The notes beneath the pieces were generated by a model. It ran no database searches, was not told the DNA's origin, and saw only the letters and a list, made by a program, of their open reading frames with translations. Source: Mucilaginibacter phenanthrenivorans (GTDB lineage: Bacteria > Bacteroidota > Bacteroidia > Sphingobacteriales > Sphingobacteriaceae). From it: DNA of 64,000 nt. The DNA is taken from positions 496,001 through 560,000 of the forward strand of contig NZ_JAHVAP010000003.1 of assembly GCF_024721155.1 (NCBI RefSeq). The letters are read 5' to 3'. The translations under genes were made by a program, and so were the position numbers. Below, in pieces: positions 1 to 8,928 of the stretch; positions within the stretch are counted from its first letter, which is position 1; the number at the start of each line of letters is the position of its first letter.

Positions 1-138
1 AACATTTCTCTCAATCGCTCTTTTTGTTTTAAGATCCTTTTTAAACTGGAAAAAGTCCTTTTTGTCGGGAAGAAACTCATTGATCTCAACGATTGCCTGC
101 TTCATGTCAGAAAGCCAGGTTCTAATTTCATCTTCCAT
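1..138 (-). CDS. hepT: HepT-like toxin, partial (C-terminus outside window)
   Basis: The first 46 codons of a minus-strand gene run off the left edge. The peptide starts MEDEIRTWLSDM and reaches KTKRAIERNV, the lysine/arginine-rich helix typical of the start of HepT (DUF86) proteins. HepT is the HEPN-fold RNase toxin of type VII HepT/MntA modules. Its ATG at 136-138 overlaps the last 11 bases of the preceding nucleotidyltransferase gene, the usual antitoxin-toxin coupling. The catalytic R-x4-6-H motif would lie outside the window, so activity cannot be judged. Confidence 0.7.
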   Translation of the reverse strand, partial: MEDEIRTWLSDMKQAIVEINEFLPDKKDFFQFKKDLKTKRAIERNV

Positions 139-439
139 AAACAAGCACTTTGGTATTATCAATCTGCTTTTTTAGGAAAGGATTTTTAAGTGCTTTATCC
201 TCTAACAGATCAACCGGGCGGTTAAGGATTTGCTCCAGCTGAAATTTTAGCGCGAAGTAGTTATCAGTATAATCTATAGGATCTTTGCTATCGATGTCGA
301 CTATCAGATCTATATCGCTTGTAGATTTTAAATTATTAGAAACAACAGATCCAAAAGCAAATAGTGACCTGACATGATACGCATTGCATAGTTGTTTTAT
401 CTGCTCGATATGATCCTTTAATTCTTTCACGATAGCCAA
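128..439 (-). CDS. mntA: MntA-like antitoxin, minimal nucleotidyltransferase
   Basis: This 103-aa protein has the minimal nucleotidyltransferase (MNT) signature: FGS at about residues 29-31 followed after roughly ten residues by SDIDL, which carries the two metal-binding aspartates. MntA antitoxins AMPylate HepT to silence its RNase activity. The downstream overlapping HepT fragment supports the pairing. No ATG is available in frame; the start is TTG at 439 or GTG at 430. Length is normal for the family. Confidence in the family is high; the specific chemistry is inferred from characterised HepT/MntA pairs. Confidence 0.75.
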   Translation of the reverse strand: MAIVKELKDHIEQIKQLCNAYHVRSLFAFGSVVSNNLKSTSDIDLIVDIDSKDPIDYTDNYFALKFQLEQILNRPVDLLEDKALKNPFLKKQIDNTKVLVYGR

Positions 440-522
440 AGTTACTAAAAAGCCTTAAGTATGAGAATTATCCGCAATAAATCCATTAGTGTAATTCGAT
501 TTAATTCGTGACATTAGTGTTC

Positions 523-1389
523 ATGAAAAACCTCCTCCTGTCCATTTCCTGCATCGCTGTCCTTTTATGTTCCACTTCATTCCAACCCAAAGATGAATGG
601 ACACCACTGCTTGATAAAAACCTGACTAAATGGAATATCTACCAAAGCTTCCGCATCCCGGTTGGGTATAAAGGCGAAGTGCTTAAGGATGCTAACGGCA
701 CCCCGTTAAAACCAATCGGGTATAACAAAAACCAGGATCACGTATTTTCTACCATTATCGAAAACGGCGAACCTGTGCTGAAGATTGATGGCGATATCTA
801 CGGTTGTATTTTTACCAAACAGGATTTTGCAAATTATCACCTCAAGCTAAAAGTAAAATGGGGCGACAAAAAATACTCGCCGCGACTAAATGAAGATAAG
901 GACTCAGGTGTTTTATACCATTCGCAAGGTGAATGCGGGGCAGAATATTTCCATACCTGGATGTTGAGCCAGGAATTCCAGGTGACAGAAAAAGGTATGG
1001 GCGATTACTGGTCGCAAGCCAGTTCACGGTCAGACGTTAAAGCCCGCAAGGACGGCAGCAATTATTATTTTGATGATAAGGGCACTGTAATGTCATTTGG
1101 CAGCGGCACAGGCAACGGCGGCTTTTGCCATGCAGGCATTGATGCTGAAATAAAGGGTGGCTGGAACGAGTTGGAGCTAATTACATACGGCGATAAAAGC
1201 ATCCGCATTGTAAATGGCAAGGTGGTAATGGCACTATCAAACAGCCGATACATGGTTAATGGCGAAGCAAAACCCCTGGTCAGCGGCAAGATCCAGCTGC
1301 AAAGTGAAGCTGCTGAAGTTTATTACAAGGATATTGTGATAAAGCAGATTGATAAGATGCCGACGGAGTATGAGAAATACTTTAAATAA
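523..1389 (+). CDS. DUF1080 (3-keto-disaccharide hydrolase fold) exported protein
   Basis: This 288-aa protein has an N-terminal signal peptide (hydrophobic core LLLSISCIAVLL) and one DUF1080 domain, a concanavalin/LamG-like fold related to 3-keto-disaccharide hydrolases. Typical signatures are WTPLLDKNLTKWNIY near the N-terminus, DSGVLYHSQGE in the middle and WNELELITYG...IRIVNGK late. DUF1080 proteins in Bacteroidota are periplasmic or surface sugar-modifying enzymes. An in-frame GTG at 508 adds five residues, but the ATG at 523 gives a clean signal peptide and is preferred. Cys16 could be lipidated, though the residues before it are not an ideal lipobox. Substrate unknown. Confidence 0.8.
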   Translation: MKNLLLSISCIAVLLCSTSFQPKDEWTPLLDKNLTKWNIYQSFRIPVGYKGEVLKDANGTPLKPIGYNKNQDHVFSTIIENGEPVLKIDGDIYGCIFTKQDFANYHLKLKVKWGDKKYSPRLNEDKDSGVLYHSQGECGAEYFHTWMLSQEFQVTEKGMGDYWSQASSRSDVKARKDGSNYYFDDKGTVMSFGSGTGNGGFCHAGIDAEIKGGWNELELITYGDKSIRIVNGKVVMALSNSRYMVNGEAKPLVSGKIQLQSEAAEVYYKDIVIKQIDKMPTEYEKYFK

Positions 1390-1405
1390 TTGACACGAAT
1401 GAGAG

Positions 1406-1943
1406 CGAATTAAGGCGAATTTCACGAATTGAAACGATGAAGAATCTTACCAATTACCTTCGCAATTTATAAATGTATTCCTTATTAAAGGCTTGGTAAT
1501 GCAAGCTATCTCTTTTAATAAATTCTGTTTCACCAACCAGCTTTAGTGTTGTTTCGGAAAGGAAAACAATATCAAAATTCTTATAGATCCTTATAGTGTC
1601 TTTCCCGCTCATTTCCAAGTCGGCGATAAAAACGATAGTAGTAATCTTTCGATTTGGATTGGTATGTAGGTAATACAAACCCTTGTTTTGAGAAATAGCA
1701 TCTCCATTCCAGGACTTGAAGGAATAACGACCTCGAGCTTTAAATGTTATAGTTCCCCGCGCCAAATCGCTTTTATAAAACCCACCCTTTGGAGAAGAGA
1801 CACTATCCAGCACCCATGTGCCTGTCAATTTGGCTTGGGCATCATTTGAATGTATCGAACAAGAAAATAAAGGCAATATTAAGCAACAGATTGTTATACC
1901 ATTGATTAAGTCGCGCTTCATTCGTGAAATTCGCCTTAATTCG
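1406..1943. repeat. 24-bp inverted repeat flanking the small lipoprotein gene
   Basis: Bases 1406-1429 (starting cgaattaaggcg) are the exact reverse complement of 1920-1943 (starting attcgtgaaatt). The two arms bracket the minus-strand lipoprotein gene almost exactly: the right arm begins inside its ATG and the left arm lies 25 bp past its stop. A related word (ttaattcgtg) also precedes the DUF1080 start at 501-510. Confidence 0.85.
1454..1921 (-). CDS. Small lipoprotein with lipocalin-like N-terminal motif
   Basis: This 155-aa protein has a lipoprotein signal peptide with lipobox LFSC and acceptor Cys21. The mature part begins with AKLTGTWVLDSV, the pattern that opens lipocalin-like domains of Bacteroidota lipoproteins (G-x-W near the start of the first strand). 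The rest is predicted beta-rich. Function is not recognised; small-ligand binding at the cell envelope is only a possibility. The gene stands alone, bracketed by a perfect 24-bp inverted repeat. Confidence 0.65.
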   Translation of the reverse strand: MKRDLINGITICCLILPLFSCSIHSNDAQAKLTGTWVLDSVSSPKGGFYKSDLARGTITFKARGRYSFKSWNGDAISQNKGLYYLHTNPNRKITTIVFIADLEMSGKDTIRIYKNFDIVFLSETTLKLVGETEFIKRDSLHYQAFNKEYIYKLRR

Positions 1944-1960
1944 TTCTAATTAGTGCTTAC

Positions 1961-2866
1961 TTATTTATCACTCAACATTATCGGGTTATTCCCTTTGCCA
2001 CCCATAATAATAATCTTGGTATTGGGTGATAAGGCAATATCGCGCTGAGCTAAGATAGATTGGTATTCCAGCTGTTTGTCGGTTAAGCCGGTAGCCAGGA
2101 TTTTTTGATAGTCGGCGATACCTTGTGCTTCCACACGTTTACGGTCGGCTTCCTGGCGTTCCTTTTGGAGCACGAACTGCATTTTCTGTGCTTCCTGCTC
2201 TGCCTGGATCTTTGATTCGATACTGGCGCGAACAGTTGCAGGCAGCGTTATGTTACGCACCAGGATCTGTTGTACAGATAAACCATTTTTAGCGAAGTTA
2301 TCAGTAATCGACTTGTTGATCTTGAACTGGAATTCCTCGCGCTTGGTTGAATACAGGTCGACAGCTACATAGTTAACCGCATTATCGCGGATAGATGTAC
2401 GCGTAATCGGGCGAACAATCTTATCCTCGTAATTGACACCGATGTTTTGATAAATGTATGGAGCCTTTGAGGGAATCACCTTATAAAGCACGGAAAGATC
2501 AATCTTTACCTCCAAACCGTCAGATGACAATACACTGATGGCATCATCTCCCTGAACAGCCCCTTCACTGGTTTTACCGCTCATGGTGTAGTTTTCAGTC
2601 TGGATACTGAACGTGGTCACGTCAACAAAAGGATCGATTATGTGTAAACCACTTTCGAGGATACCATCCTGCACCTTGCCGAACAGTGTTTGTACGCCAA
2701 CCTTACCGGGATCAATTATTTTAACCGAGGCAAGCAAGACACCTACAAGGATAACTAAAACGGCAACTTTATTAATAGTTCCTGCATAGCGGCCGGCAGG
2801 TTCGGGCGAGCGTTTAAGCACTATGCCCACTACGAGCATAATGATACCTAATATTGCGATAAACAT
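1961..2866 (-). CDS. Prohibitin-type SPFH (band 7) membrane protein
   Basis: This 301-aa protein has two N-terminal hydrophobic segments (about 2-18 and 33-50), an SPFH/band-7 domain (about 50-215, with IDPGKVGVQTLFGKV at its start) and a charged coiled coil (about 215-260, KIQAEQEAQKMQF onward). This matches prohibitin/HflK-like scaffolds that form ring assemblies in the inner membrane and often restrain AAA proteases such as FtsH. It ends a three-gene minus-strand run after the rhodanese and a small membrane protein (9-bp gap), so it is probably co-transcribed with them. Confidence 0.85.
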   Translation of the reverse strand: MFIAILGIIMLVVGIVLKRSPEPAGRYAGTINKVAVLVILVGVLLASVKIIDPGKVGVQTLFGKVQDGILESGLHIIDPFVDVTTFSIQTENYTMSGKTSEGAVQGDDAISVLSSDGLEVKIDLSVLYKVIPSKAPYIYQNIGVNYEDKIVRPITRTSIRDNAVNYVAVDLYSTKREEFQFKINKSITDNFAKNGLSVQQILVRNITLPATVRASIESKIQAEQEAQKMQFVLQKERQEADRKRVEAQGIADYQKILATGLTDKQLEYQSILAQRDIALSPNTKIIIMGGKGNNPIMLSDK

Positions 2867-2875
2867 AGTTGAGAA

Positions 2876-3067
2876 TTAAGGGTTTTTTTGTGCGTTTTTA
2901 ACTTCTTTTAAAAGCCTTATTTTAAGCACGATAAATATAGCAATAATAAATACCGCGCCTATTAAAAACACATAGTTCCCCAATTCGATACCGTAATGAT
3001 AACCTGCAATTATACATATGAAGATACATATGTTATACATCACGTTTAAAAACATCTTTTTGGCCAT
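2876..3067 (-). CDS. Small two-TM membrane protein, DUF6358-like
   Basis: This 63-aa protein has two hydrophobic segments (about 8-24 and 31-50) separated by a short turn and a lysine-rich C-terminus. The pattern KKMFLNVMYNICIFICI resembles the small DUF6358-type membrane proteins of Sphingobacteriaceae; that match is from memory and not certain. It starts 3 bp after the rhodanese stop and ends 9 bp before the SPFH gene, implying one operon. No function is known. Confidence 0.6.
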   Translation of the reverse strand: MAKKMFLNVMYNICIFICIIAGYHYGIELGNYVFLIGAVFIIAIFIVLKIRLLKEVKNAQKNP

Positions 3068-3070
3068 GGC

Positions 3071-3385
3071 TCAATATACGCTAATATTTGGGTCAATCTG
3101 ATCCGCCCAGGCCAGTATGCCGCCCTGCAGGTTATAAAGATTGGTAAAGCCCTGCTGCTCTAATTGCATGATAGCTGCTGCGCTGCGTTTACCACTGCGG
3201 CACATTACCACTACTGGCTTGTCTTTTTCAACTTTTTCCGACTCAATTAAAATACCGCTCAGGGGAATGGATAACCCGCCAAGGTTCGACATTTCGTATT
3301 CAAAATCTTCCCTAACGTCAATTAATTGAAAATCTTCGCCTTTATCTTTCTTTTCTTTTAGTTCCAGTACGCTTATTTCTTTCAT
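3071..3385 (-). CDS. Single-domain rhodanese-like sulfurtransferase
   Basis: This 104-aa protein has one rhodanese domain. The active-site loop CRSGKRS follows strand VVVM, with the catalytic cysteine first in the loop, and the family landmark LIDVREDFEY is near the N-terminus. Such stand-alone rhodaneses carry persulfide sulfur in the cytoplasm (GlpE/PspE-like); no signal peptide is present. An in-frame ATG at 3409 adds eight residues (MTTIIIKT), but the ATG at 3385 gives the usual MKEISVLELKE start. It is the first gene of a likely operon with the small membrane protein and the SPFH protein. Confidence 0.85.
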   Translation of the reverse strand: MKEISVLELKEKKDKGEDFQLIDVREDFEYEMSNLGGLSIPLSGILIESEKVEKDKPVVVMCRSGKRSAAAIMQLEQQGFTNLYNLQGGILAWADQIDPNISVY

Positions 3386-3478
3386 GGTTTTGATAATAAT
3401 AGTGGTCAAAGGTAATTGTTATCCTTCAAATATTTAGGTCTGATGTTTGTAACATTCAATGCCTTACAGCGTTTCATA

Positions 3479-3486
3479 TATGTTTG
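3479..3486 (+). promoter_or_regulatory. Bacteroidota -7 box (TATGTTTG) before the DUF4407 gene
   Basis: TATGTTTG matches the Bacteroidota consensus TAnnTTTG. It lies 19 bp before the ATG at 3506, which supports that start over the in-frame upstream alternatives. No -33 box at standard spacing is obvious. Confidence 0.5.
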
Positions 3487-3505
3487 CACACAGATAATAA
3501 TATTG

Positions 3506-4624
3506 ATGAAGAAGGTAACGCGTTTTTTCTGGTTCTGTTCAGGGGCCCATATAGGTACTTTAAAGAAATATCCGCTCGAACATAATAAATACGTAGGCAT
3601 AGGCGCCACCATATTTTTCACCGCATTATTCGCCTCATTATCTGGTGGTTATGCTATGTATTTTGTTTTTGCCGGCAACGCATTTGCAGTTGTTTTTGCT
3701 ATACTATTTGGTTTGATTTGGGGTACCGCCATATTTAATATGGACAGGTACATTGTATCCAGTATTGATAAACAGGGATCAACGAATCAGCAAATTTTAC
3801 AGGCGTCACCCCGGATCCTGTTAGCAATAATGATCGGCATAGTTATATCGCGGCCGTTGGAACTAAAGATCTTTGATAAGGAAATCCGTCAGAAATTAAA
3901 GACCTCCTACCTTAAGGGCCAGCACCGTAAGATAGATACCCTCACCAAAACATACACCGATAAATATGCAATGGAGCTGGGTAAGGATAAAGACCTGAAA
4001 AAGGAAAAGGACTCGTTGGAGAGCGATATCAACCGTTCACGTGCACAACTTAACCAGGAAGTTTTTGGCGAAAAAAATGACCAAACCTCAGGCATCACAG
4101 GTTATGGCACCTATGCCAAACAAAAACAGGCTGTGTTACAGGAGAAGGAAGATCGCCTGAAACAGGTTACCGATAACCAGGCAAAAATGGACGATTACCT
4201 TGCAGCCCGCAAAAATTACGAGGGGGTGAACGATATCCGCTTGTTTAATGACCATCAACTGGACAGCCTCTCGAACGTGGCCGGGTTCAGCGACCGGAAT
4301 TGGGCTTTGGGACAATTGGCTTATAATGAAAACGGCACCCGCGATCTGGACACCTACCTGGCTGAAACATTTATCAGCTGGCTGTTCATTTTGTTTGAAT
4401 GTTTACCGGTGTTGGTAAAGCTGATGTCGCCAAGGGGCGCTTATGACGTGGCCGTTTCAAAAATTAACAAGGCCGACGAGTATTATGCCGAGCGCGACAT
4501 GGAGCGGCATATTGAAGTAACCAAAAGCGTGTACGATCACCGTTTAGAGCGGGACATTGATAAGGAGAAAAAGATTATCTCGGCACAAACGGACTATGAT
4601 ATTGAAAGGCACAGTTATGATTAA
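3506..4624 (+). CDS. DUF4407 membrane protein
   Basis: This 372-aa protein begins MKKVTRFFWFCSGAHI and then has the DUF4407 signature HNKYVGIGATIFFTALFASLSG. Three TM segments occur in the first third and a fourth (FISWLFILFECLPVLVKL) after a long coiled coil (about 130-240). The C-terminus is charged and helical. DUF4407 proteins are widespread in Bacteroidota and uncharacterised. The frame stays open 30 codons upstream, but the family start and the -7 box at 3479 favour ATG 3506. It is divergent from the rhodanese operon. Confidence 0.85.
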   Translation: MKKVTRFFWFCSGAHIGTLKKYPLEHNKYVGIGATIFFTALFASLSGGYAMYFVFAGNAFAVVFAILFGLIWGTAIFNMDRYIVSSIDKQGSTNQQILQASPRILLAIMIGIVISRPLELKIFDKEIRQKLKTSYLKGQHRKIDTLTKTYTDKYAMELGKDKDLKKEKDSLESDINRSRAQLNQEVFGEKNDQTSGITGYGTYAKQKQAVLQEKEDRLKQVTDNQAKMDDYLAARKNYEGVNDIRLFNDHQLDSLSNVAGFSDRNWALGQLAYNENGTRDLDTYLAETFISWLFILFECLPVLVKLMSPRGAYDVAVSKINKADEYYAERDMERHIEVTKSVYDHRLERDIDKEKKIISAQTDYDIERHSYD

Positions 4625-4692
4625 TGACGTCGGGAAGGTGGATTAGGATAGTTTGGGTTGATTAAGTTAAATTGCGGATATTTTTCAGAAGG

Positions 4693-6891
4693 ATGACCTT
4701 GAAACGTACCTGCCAGCTTCTTTTTTTATTCATTACTATTACTGTAAGCCATCCTGGCTTTAGTCAAAGTAAAAGTATATCGCTTTTTAAGGGTATAGTT
4801 ATTACACATTCCGGCGTAGTCAACAGCAGGATTTATCATTTTCAACCGACGGATTCAATGTCTGCGGCACCGATAATTATTGAGGGCGATAACATTGTTG
4901 TTGATTTCAGGGGAGCCATCATACAGGGCAGTACGGATCTTGAAAACCCCAATAAGTTTATAGGAACCGGCATCATTATAAAAAGCGGGAAAAACATCAC
5001 CCTAAAAAACCTTACAATAAAAGGCTTTAAAATAGGCTTGATGGCAAAAGGAATTAAGGAATTAAAAATTACCGGCAGCGATTTTAGCTATAACTACAAG
5101 CAACATTTAAACAGCACCCGCGACCGCGAAGACCTTGCCGACTGGCAAAGCTACCATCATAACGAAAACGACGAATGGATGCGCTACGGTGCCGGAATTT
5201 ACCTGCGCGATTGCGACAAAGCTGAGATTCATGACGACACCATAATAGAAGGGCAATGCGGGTTGATGATGACCAATTGTAATGACGGGCTGATCTACAA
5301 TAATAATTTCTCTTTCAATTCGGGTCTTGGCATCGGGATGTACCGAAGCAGCCGCAACCGCGTGCTGTATAACAAACTGGATTGGAACGTAAGGGGTTAC
5401 AGCGACGGCGTTTATTACCGCGGACAGGACTCGGCGGGAATTTTGGTATTTGAGCAATGTAACGATAACACATTTGCATACAACTCTGTAACACACTCGG
5501 GCGATGGCTTCTTTCTATGGGCCGGGCAAACCACAATGGACACCGGGCAGGGTGGCTGTAACGACAACCTGCTTTACGCCAACGATTTTTCATATGCGCC
5601 TACCAATGGGATTGAATTGACCTTTAGCCGAAACAAGATCATCGATAATATTGTGCATGATTGCTGGCATGGCATCTGGGGCGGATTTAGCTACAATACC
5701 ATTATTGCCAACAACGATTTTGCCGGCAACATGTCGACAATTGCTATTGAGCACGGAATGAATAACGTGATAGCACAAAACACATTTAAGGGCGATAAGG
5801 TTGGGATTGAATTATGGTCGAACCCCAAAATGGCAAAAAGCTATGGGTACGTACAGAAACGGGATACCCGGAGCATGAAATACACCATCAGCAACAACAC
5901 TTTTAGCAATGTGAAAAATGTGTTTAACATAAATAACACCAATGATATCGATATAATTAATAGTAAAATAACCGGCAGTACGATGCTGCAAAAACTGGAT
6001 TCGACAGTAAATAATATCTCCTTTGATAAAATCGGCGACCAGGTAAAACCATTGATCGACAGCAGCTTTTTCCCGAAAATTGAGGGTGTTCCTCACCCAC
6101 AAAATGCAATGTTGCCTAATGGACATGCAAAAGGGCGCAAGTATATTATAATGGACCAATGGGGACCATATAATTTTGATTACCCCATAGCCTGGTGGCA
6201 AAAAACCGATAGTACCGGTAAAATGTATTTTGATGTGATGGGTCCTGCGGGGAAATGGAAGATCGTCAAAATAAAAGGTGCAGGAAATCCGTCGGTTCAG
6301 GGTGGAACAGTTCCTTCAAAACTTACGGTGCAAAAAGACCTTGCTGCGCTAACAGATATTGATATAGAAATGGAATATACCGGAAGTGCAATTACATCGC
6401 CATTTGGTGTAAGAACTAAAACCGGTGCCCCTTACATATTCCATTACCGAGAGTTTGATGTCCCTTTTCATTGGCAGATGAAGTGGTTCGTTTTTGATGC
6501 AACCAGTGATCCGGTAAAAAACGGGACTGCGTTTAACAAATTGCTCAGTGGCGCGCCTGTTAAAACAACAGAGGGCAAGGAAATCGGCAATGTGTTTGGT
6601 AAGGCCTTTGGTAAAAACATTGCCCGGGAAAAGATAGCTACAGTTTCAACAACAGCAATTGATGTTCCTGGCGGAGTGTACAGGATAGGCATCAGTGCAT
6701 CAGAAATTGTAAGGGTTTATATCGACGATAAATTAATTATTGAAAACTGGGATCCTGCTAAATTGAAAAATGATGAAGATAACCATAAAGATACGATCAT
6801 TCCGTTAAATGGGAGGCACTCCATTCGCATTGAGCAGGCACAATACGCAGATTATGGGATGCTGAATTTTTCGATAACTCCAAAACTATAA
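4693..6891 (+). CDS. Exported parallel beta-helix protein with C-terminal PA14-like module
   Basis: This 732-aa protein has a signal peptide (MTLKRTCQLLFLFITITV...GFSQS). Residues about 40-430 carry repeated short strands with N-rich turns (NNNFSFNSGLGI, YNTIIANNDFAG), typical of right-handed parallel beta-helix (NosD/pectate-lyase-like) repeats that bind or cleave polysaccharides. The last ~70 residues (VRVYIDDKLIIENWDP...LNGRHSIRIE) look like a PA14 carbohydrate-binding module. A TTG at 4672 is in frame, but the ATG at 4693 gives the better signal peptide. No clear catalytic signature was found, so it may be a binding protein, lyase or epimerase. Confidence 0.75.
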   Translation: MTLKRTCQLLFLFITITVSHPGFSQSKSISLFKGIVITHSGVVNSRIYHFQPTDSMSAAPIIIEGDNIVVDFRGAIIQGSTDLENPNKFIGTGIIIKSGKNITLKNLTIKGFKIGLMAKGIKELKITGSDFSYNYKQHLNSTRDREDLADWQSYHHNENDEWMRYGAGIYLRDCDKAEIHDDTIIEGQCGLMMTNCNDGLIYNNNFSFNSGLGIGMYRSSRNRVLYNKLDWNVRGYSDGVYYRGQDSAGILVFEQCNDNTFAYNSVTHSGDGFFLWAGQTTMDTGQGGCNDNLLYANDFSYAPTNGIELTFSRNKIIDNIVHDCWHGIWGGFSYNTIIANNDFAGNMSTIAIEHGMNNVIAQNTFKGDKVGIELWSNPKMAKSYGYVQKRDTRSMKYTISNNTFSNVKNVFNINNTNDIDIINSKITGSTMLQKLDSTVNNISFDKIGDQVKPLIDSSFFPKIEGVPHPQNAMLPNGHAKGRKYIIMDQWGPYNFDYPIAWWQKTDSTGKMYFDVMGPAGKWKIVKIKGAGNPSVQGGTVPSKLTVQKDLAALTDIDIEMEYTGSAITSPFGVRTKTGAPYIFHYREFDVPFHWQMKWFVFDATSDPVKNGTAFNKLLSGAPVKTTEGKEIGNVFGKAFGKNIAREKIATVSTTAIDVPGGVYRIGISASEIVRVYIDDKLIIENWDPAKLKNDEDNHKDTIIPLNGRHSIRIEQAQYADYGMLNFSITPKL

Positions 6892-7113
6892 ACTTACAAT
6901 ATCTGCGAAATACTCTCACAGAAACAAATCATCCAGGCATAATTATGATTAAAAATATCTCCTTGTAATCGTCCTTCATGTGGTTCGCAAACAGATAATC
7001 TAAAGGGATTTATTATTATCCGACGCAGACAAGCATAAACAATTGATAACAGAAATATCACATTGTATTTTAATTGCATTGTTGATATTTGCAAAACTTA
7101 ACATTTTTTTAAG

Positions 7114-8811
7114 ATGAGGATAAAACATCTACCCCTTATACTACTTGCCTTTGTAACTATTTCATTATCGGCACAAACAAAAAAGAAAAAGCCGGCAATT
7201 GCCACTGCTTCTGTAGCTGCTCCTGTTACTAATTCATTGCCCCGCCCCAAACTGGTAGTCGGTATTGTTGTCGACCAGATGCGTTGGGACTACCTGTACC
7301 GTTATTACGACCGCTACTCAAACAACGGCTTTAAGCGTTTATTGAACGAGGGCTTTACCTGCGAAAACACCCAGATAGATTATATTCCTACATTCACCGG
7401 TCCCGGTCATAGCTGTGTTTATACAGGTTCAGTTCCATCTATCCATGGCATTGCGGGTAACGACTATATCATCCAGGCTACAGGTAAATCAATGTATTGC
7501 GCTGAGGATACTACCGTACAAACAGTAGGCAGCACCTCAACAGCCGGAAAAATGTCGCCGCGCAACCTGTTGACCACTACCGTTACTGACGAGTTGAGGT
7601 TAGCTACCAATTTTCGGTCAAAAGTTATCGGGATTGCGCTTAAAGACCGTGGAGGCATTTTACCCGCAGGCCATACCGCCAATGCCGCCTATTGGTTCGA
7701 CGACAAAAGCGGCAACTGGATCACCAGCACCTATTATATGAACGACCTGCCTCAATGGGTTAAGGATTTCAACGATCAAAAGCTGCCCGAAACCTATTTA
7801 AAGCAGGATTGGAATACACTGTATCCTATTGATACCTATGTACAAAGCACCGAAGATAACAGCAAGTACGAGGGTAAATTTAAGGGAATGGATGCTCCTA
7901 CCATGCCGGTTAAAACATCGGCCATATATAAAAACAATTTAGGCCTTATTCGCTCCGTTCCTTACGGCAATACCTTAACGCTGGACCTGGCGGTTGCCGC
8001 CATAAACGGCGAACAATTGGGCCAGCGTGACGTTACTGATTTTTTAGCTGTAAGCTTTTCGTCTACAGATTATATTGGCCACCAGTTTGGTGTAAACGCG
8101 GTTGAAATTGAAGATACTTATTTGCGCTTAGATCGTGATTTCGCCTCATTCTTCACCTATTTGGATGCAAAGGTCGGCAAGGGTAATTATACCATTTTCT
8201 TAACTGCCGACCATGGTGCGGCGCACAATACCGCGTTTTTAAAGGATCATAATATTCCTGCCGATGTATGGGATGATGCCCAGGTTTTAAAGAACTTAAA
8301 TACCTATCTGCAGGACAAATACAAAGCCGACCATTTAGTATTGAGCCTTACCAATTACCAGGTTAATTTGAACTACAAAGATATACGCTACCTGCATCTT
8401 GATGAAAACATCTTAAAACAGGATTGCATTACCTTCCTGGAAAAGGACCCTGCAATAGCATTTGCTGTTGACATGAAAAAGGTGCAAACTGCCGACATCC
8501 CCGAAGCCCTCCGTACCCGCATTATAAACGGCTACAGCATTGAACACAGTGGCGAGGTGCAGATCATTTTAAAACCGGGTTATTTTACCGGTCATGGCTC
8601 GGGCGATAGCGGTCCTACAGGAACCACACACGGCACCTGGAACCCTTATGACAACCACATCCCGCTGGTATTTATGGGCTGGGGCATCAATCACGGCAGC
8701 CTTACCCGCGAAACACACATGACGGATATCGCAGCCACCATAGCGGCATTGCTGCATATCCAGGCACCCAACGGCAGCATCGGGCACCCGATCAGCGAAG
8801 TGTTGAAGTAG
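7114..8811 (+). CDS. PafA-type alkaline phosphatase (NPP/AlkP superfamily)
   Basis: This 565-aa exported protein (signal peptide ending near LSAQTKKKK) belongs to the single-threonine-nucleophile alkaline phosphatases. Visible landmarks are VVDQMRWDYLYRY (first metal Asp), TFTGPGHS (nucleophile Thr), STDYIGHQFG (Asp/His ligands), TADHGAAHN (Asp-His pair) and GTTHGTWNPYDNHIP (last His). This set matches PafA of Elizabethkingia-type, a periplasmic phosphomonoesterase often expressed regardless of phosphate level. It stands alone on the plus strand; nothing nearby indicates Pho control. Confidence 0.85.
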   Translation: MRIKHLPLILLAFVTISLSAQTKKKKPAIATASVAAPVTNSLPRPKLVVGIVVDQMRWDYLYRYYDRYSNNGFKRLLNEGFTCENTQIDYIPTFTGPGHSCVYTGSVPSIHGIAGNDYIIQATGKSMYCAEDTTVQTVGSTSTAGKMSPRNLLTTTVTDELRLATNFRSKVIGIALKDRGGILPAGHTANAAYWFDDKSGNWITSTYYMNDLPQWVKDFNDQKLPETYLKQDWNTLYPIDTYVQSTEDNSKYEGKFKGMDAPTMPVKTSAIYKNNLGLIRSVPYGNTLTLDLAVAAINGEQLGQRDVTDFLAVSFSSTDYIGHQFGVNAVEIEDTYLRLDRDFASFFTYLDAKVGKGNYTIFLTADHGAAHNTAFLKDHNIPADVWDDAQVLKNLNTYLQDKYKADHLVLSLTNYQVNLNYKDIRYLHLDENILKQDCITFLEKDPAIAFAVDMKKVQTADIPEALRTRIINGYSIEHSGEVQIILKPGYFTGHGSGDSGPTGTTHGTWNPYDNHIPLVFMGWGINHGSLTRETHMTDIAATIAALLHIQAPNGSIGHPISEVLK

Positions 8812-8826
8812 GTTGGGAAAGTCCGG

Positions 8827-8926
8827 AAGTCAGTAAAGTCCGAAAGATGAAAAAGAGCGTTTTAATTAGTTATCACCAACAATAATCTTCCGGACTTTCG
8901 GTCTTTTCCGACTTTCGGACTTCATA
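8827..8926. repeat. Dispersed 'aagtccgaaag' palindromic repeat before thiE
   Basis: A 23-base word at 8827-8849 (starts aagtcagtaaag) recurs exactly at 34565-34587. Related complementary words (ttccggactttcgg, gactttcggactt) follow at 8888-8923 and end just before the thiE ATG, so the leader can fold into an imperfect hairpin. Confidence 0.75.
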
Positions 8927-8928
8927 AC

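Noticed and set aside
6894-7094. 66-aa minus-strand frame between the beta-helix and phosphatase genes
   Set aside because: No family resemblance and composition of AT-rich intergenic DNA.
8812-8928. TPP riboswitch before thiE
   Set aside because: The CUGAGA and related THI-box words are absent; the leader is a dispersed palindromic repeat.
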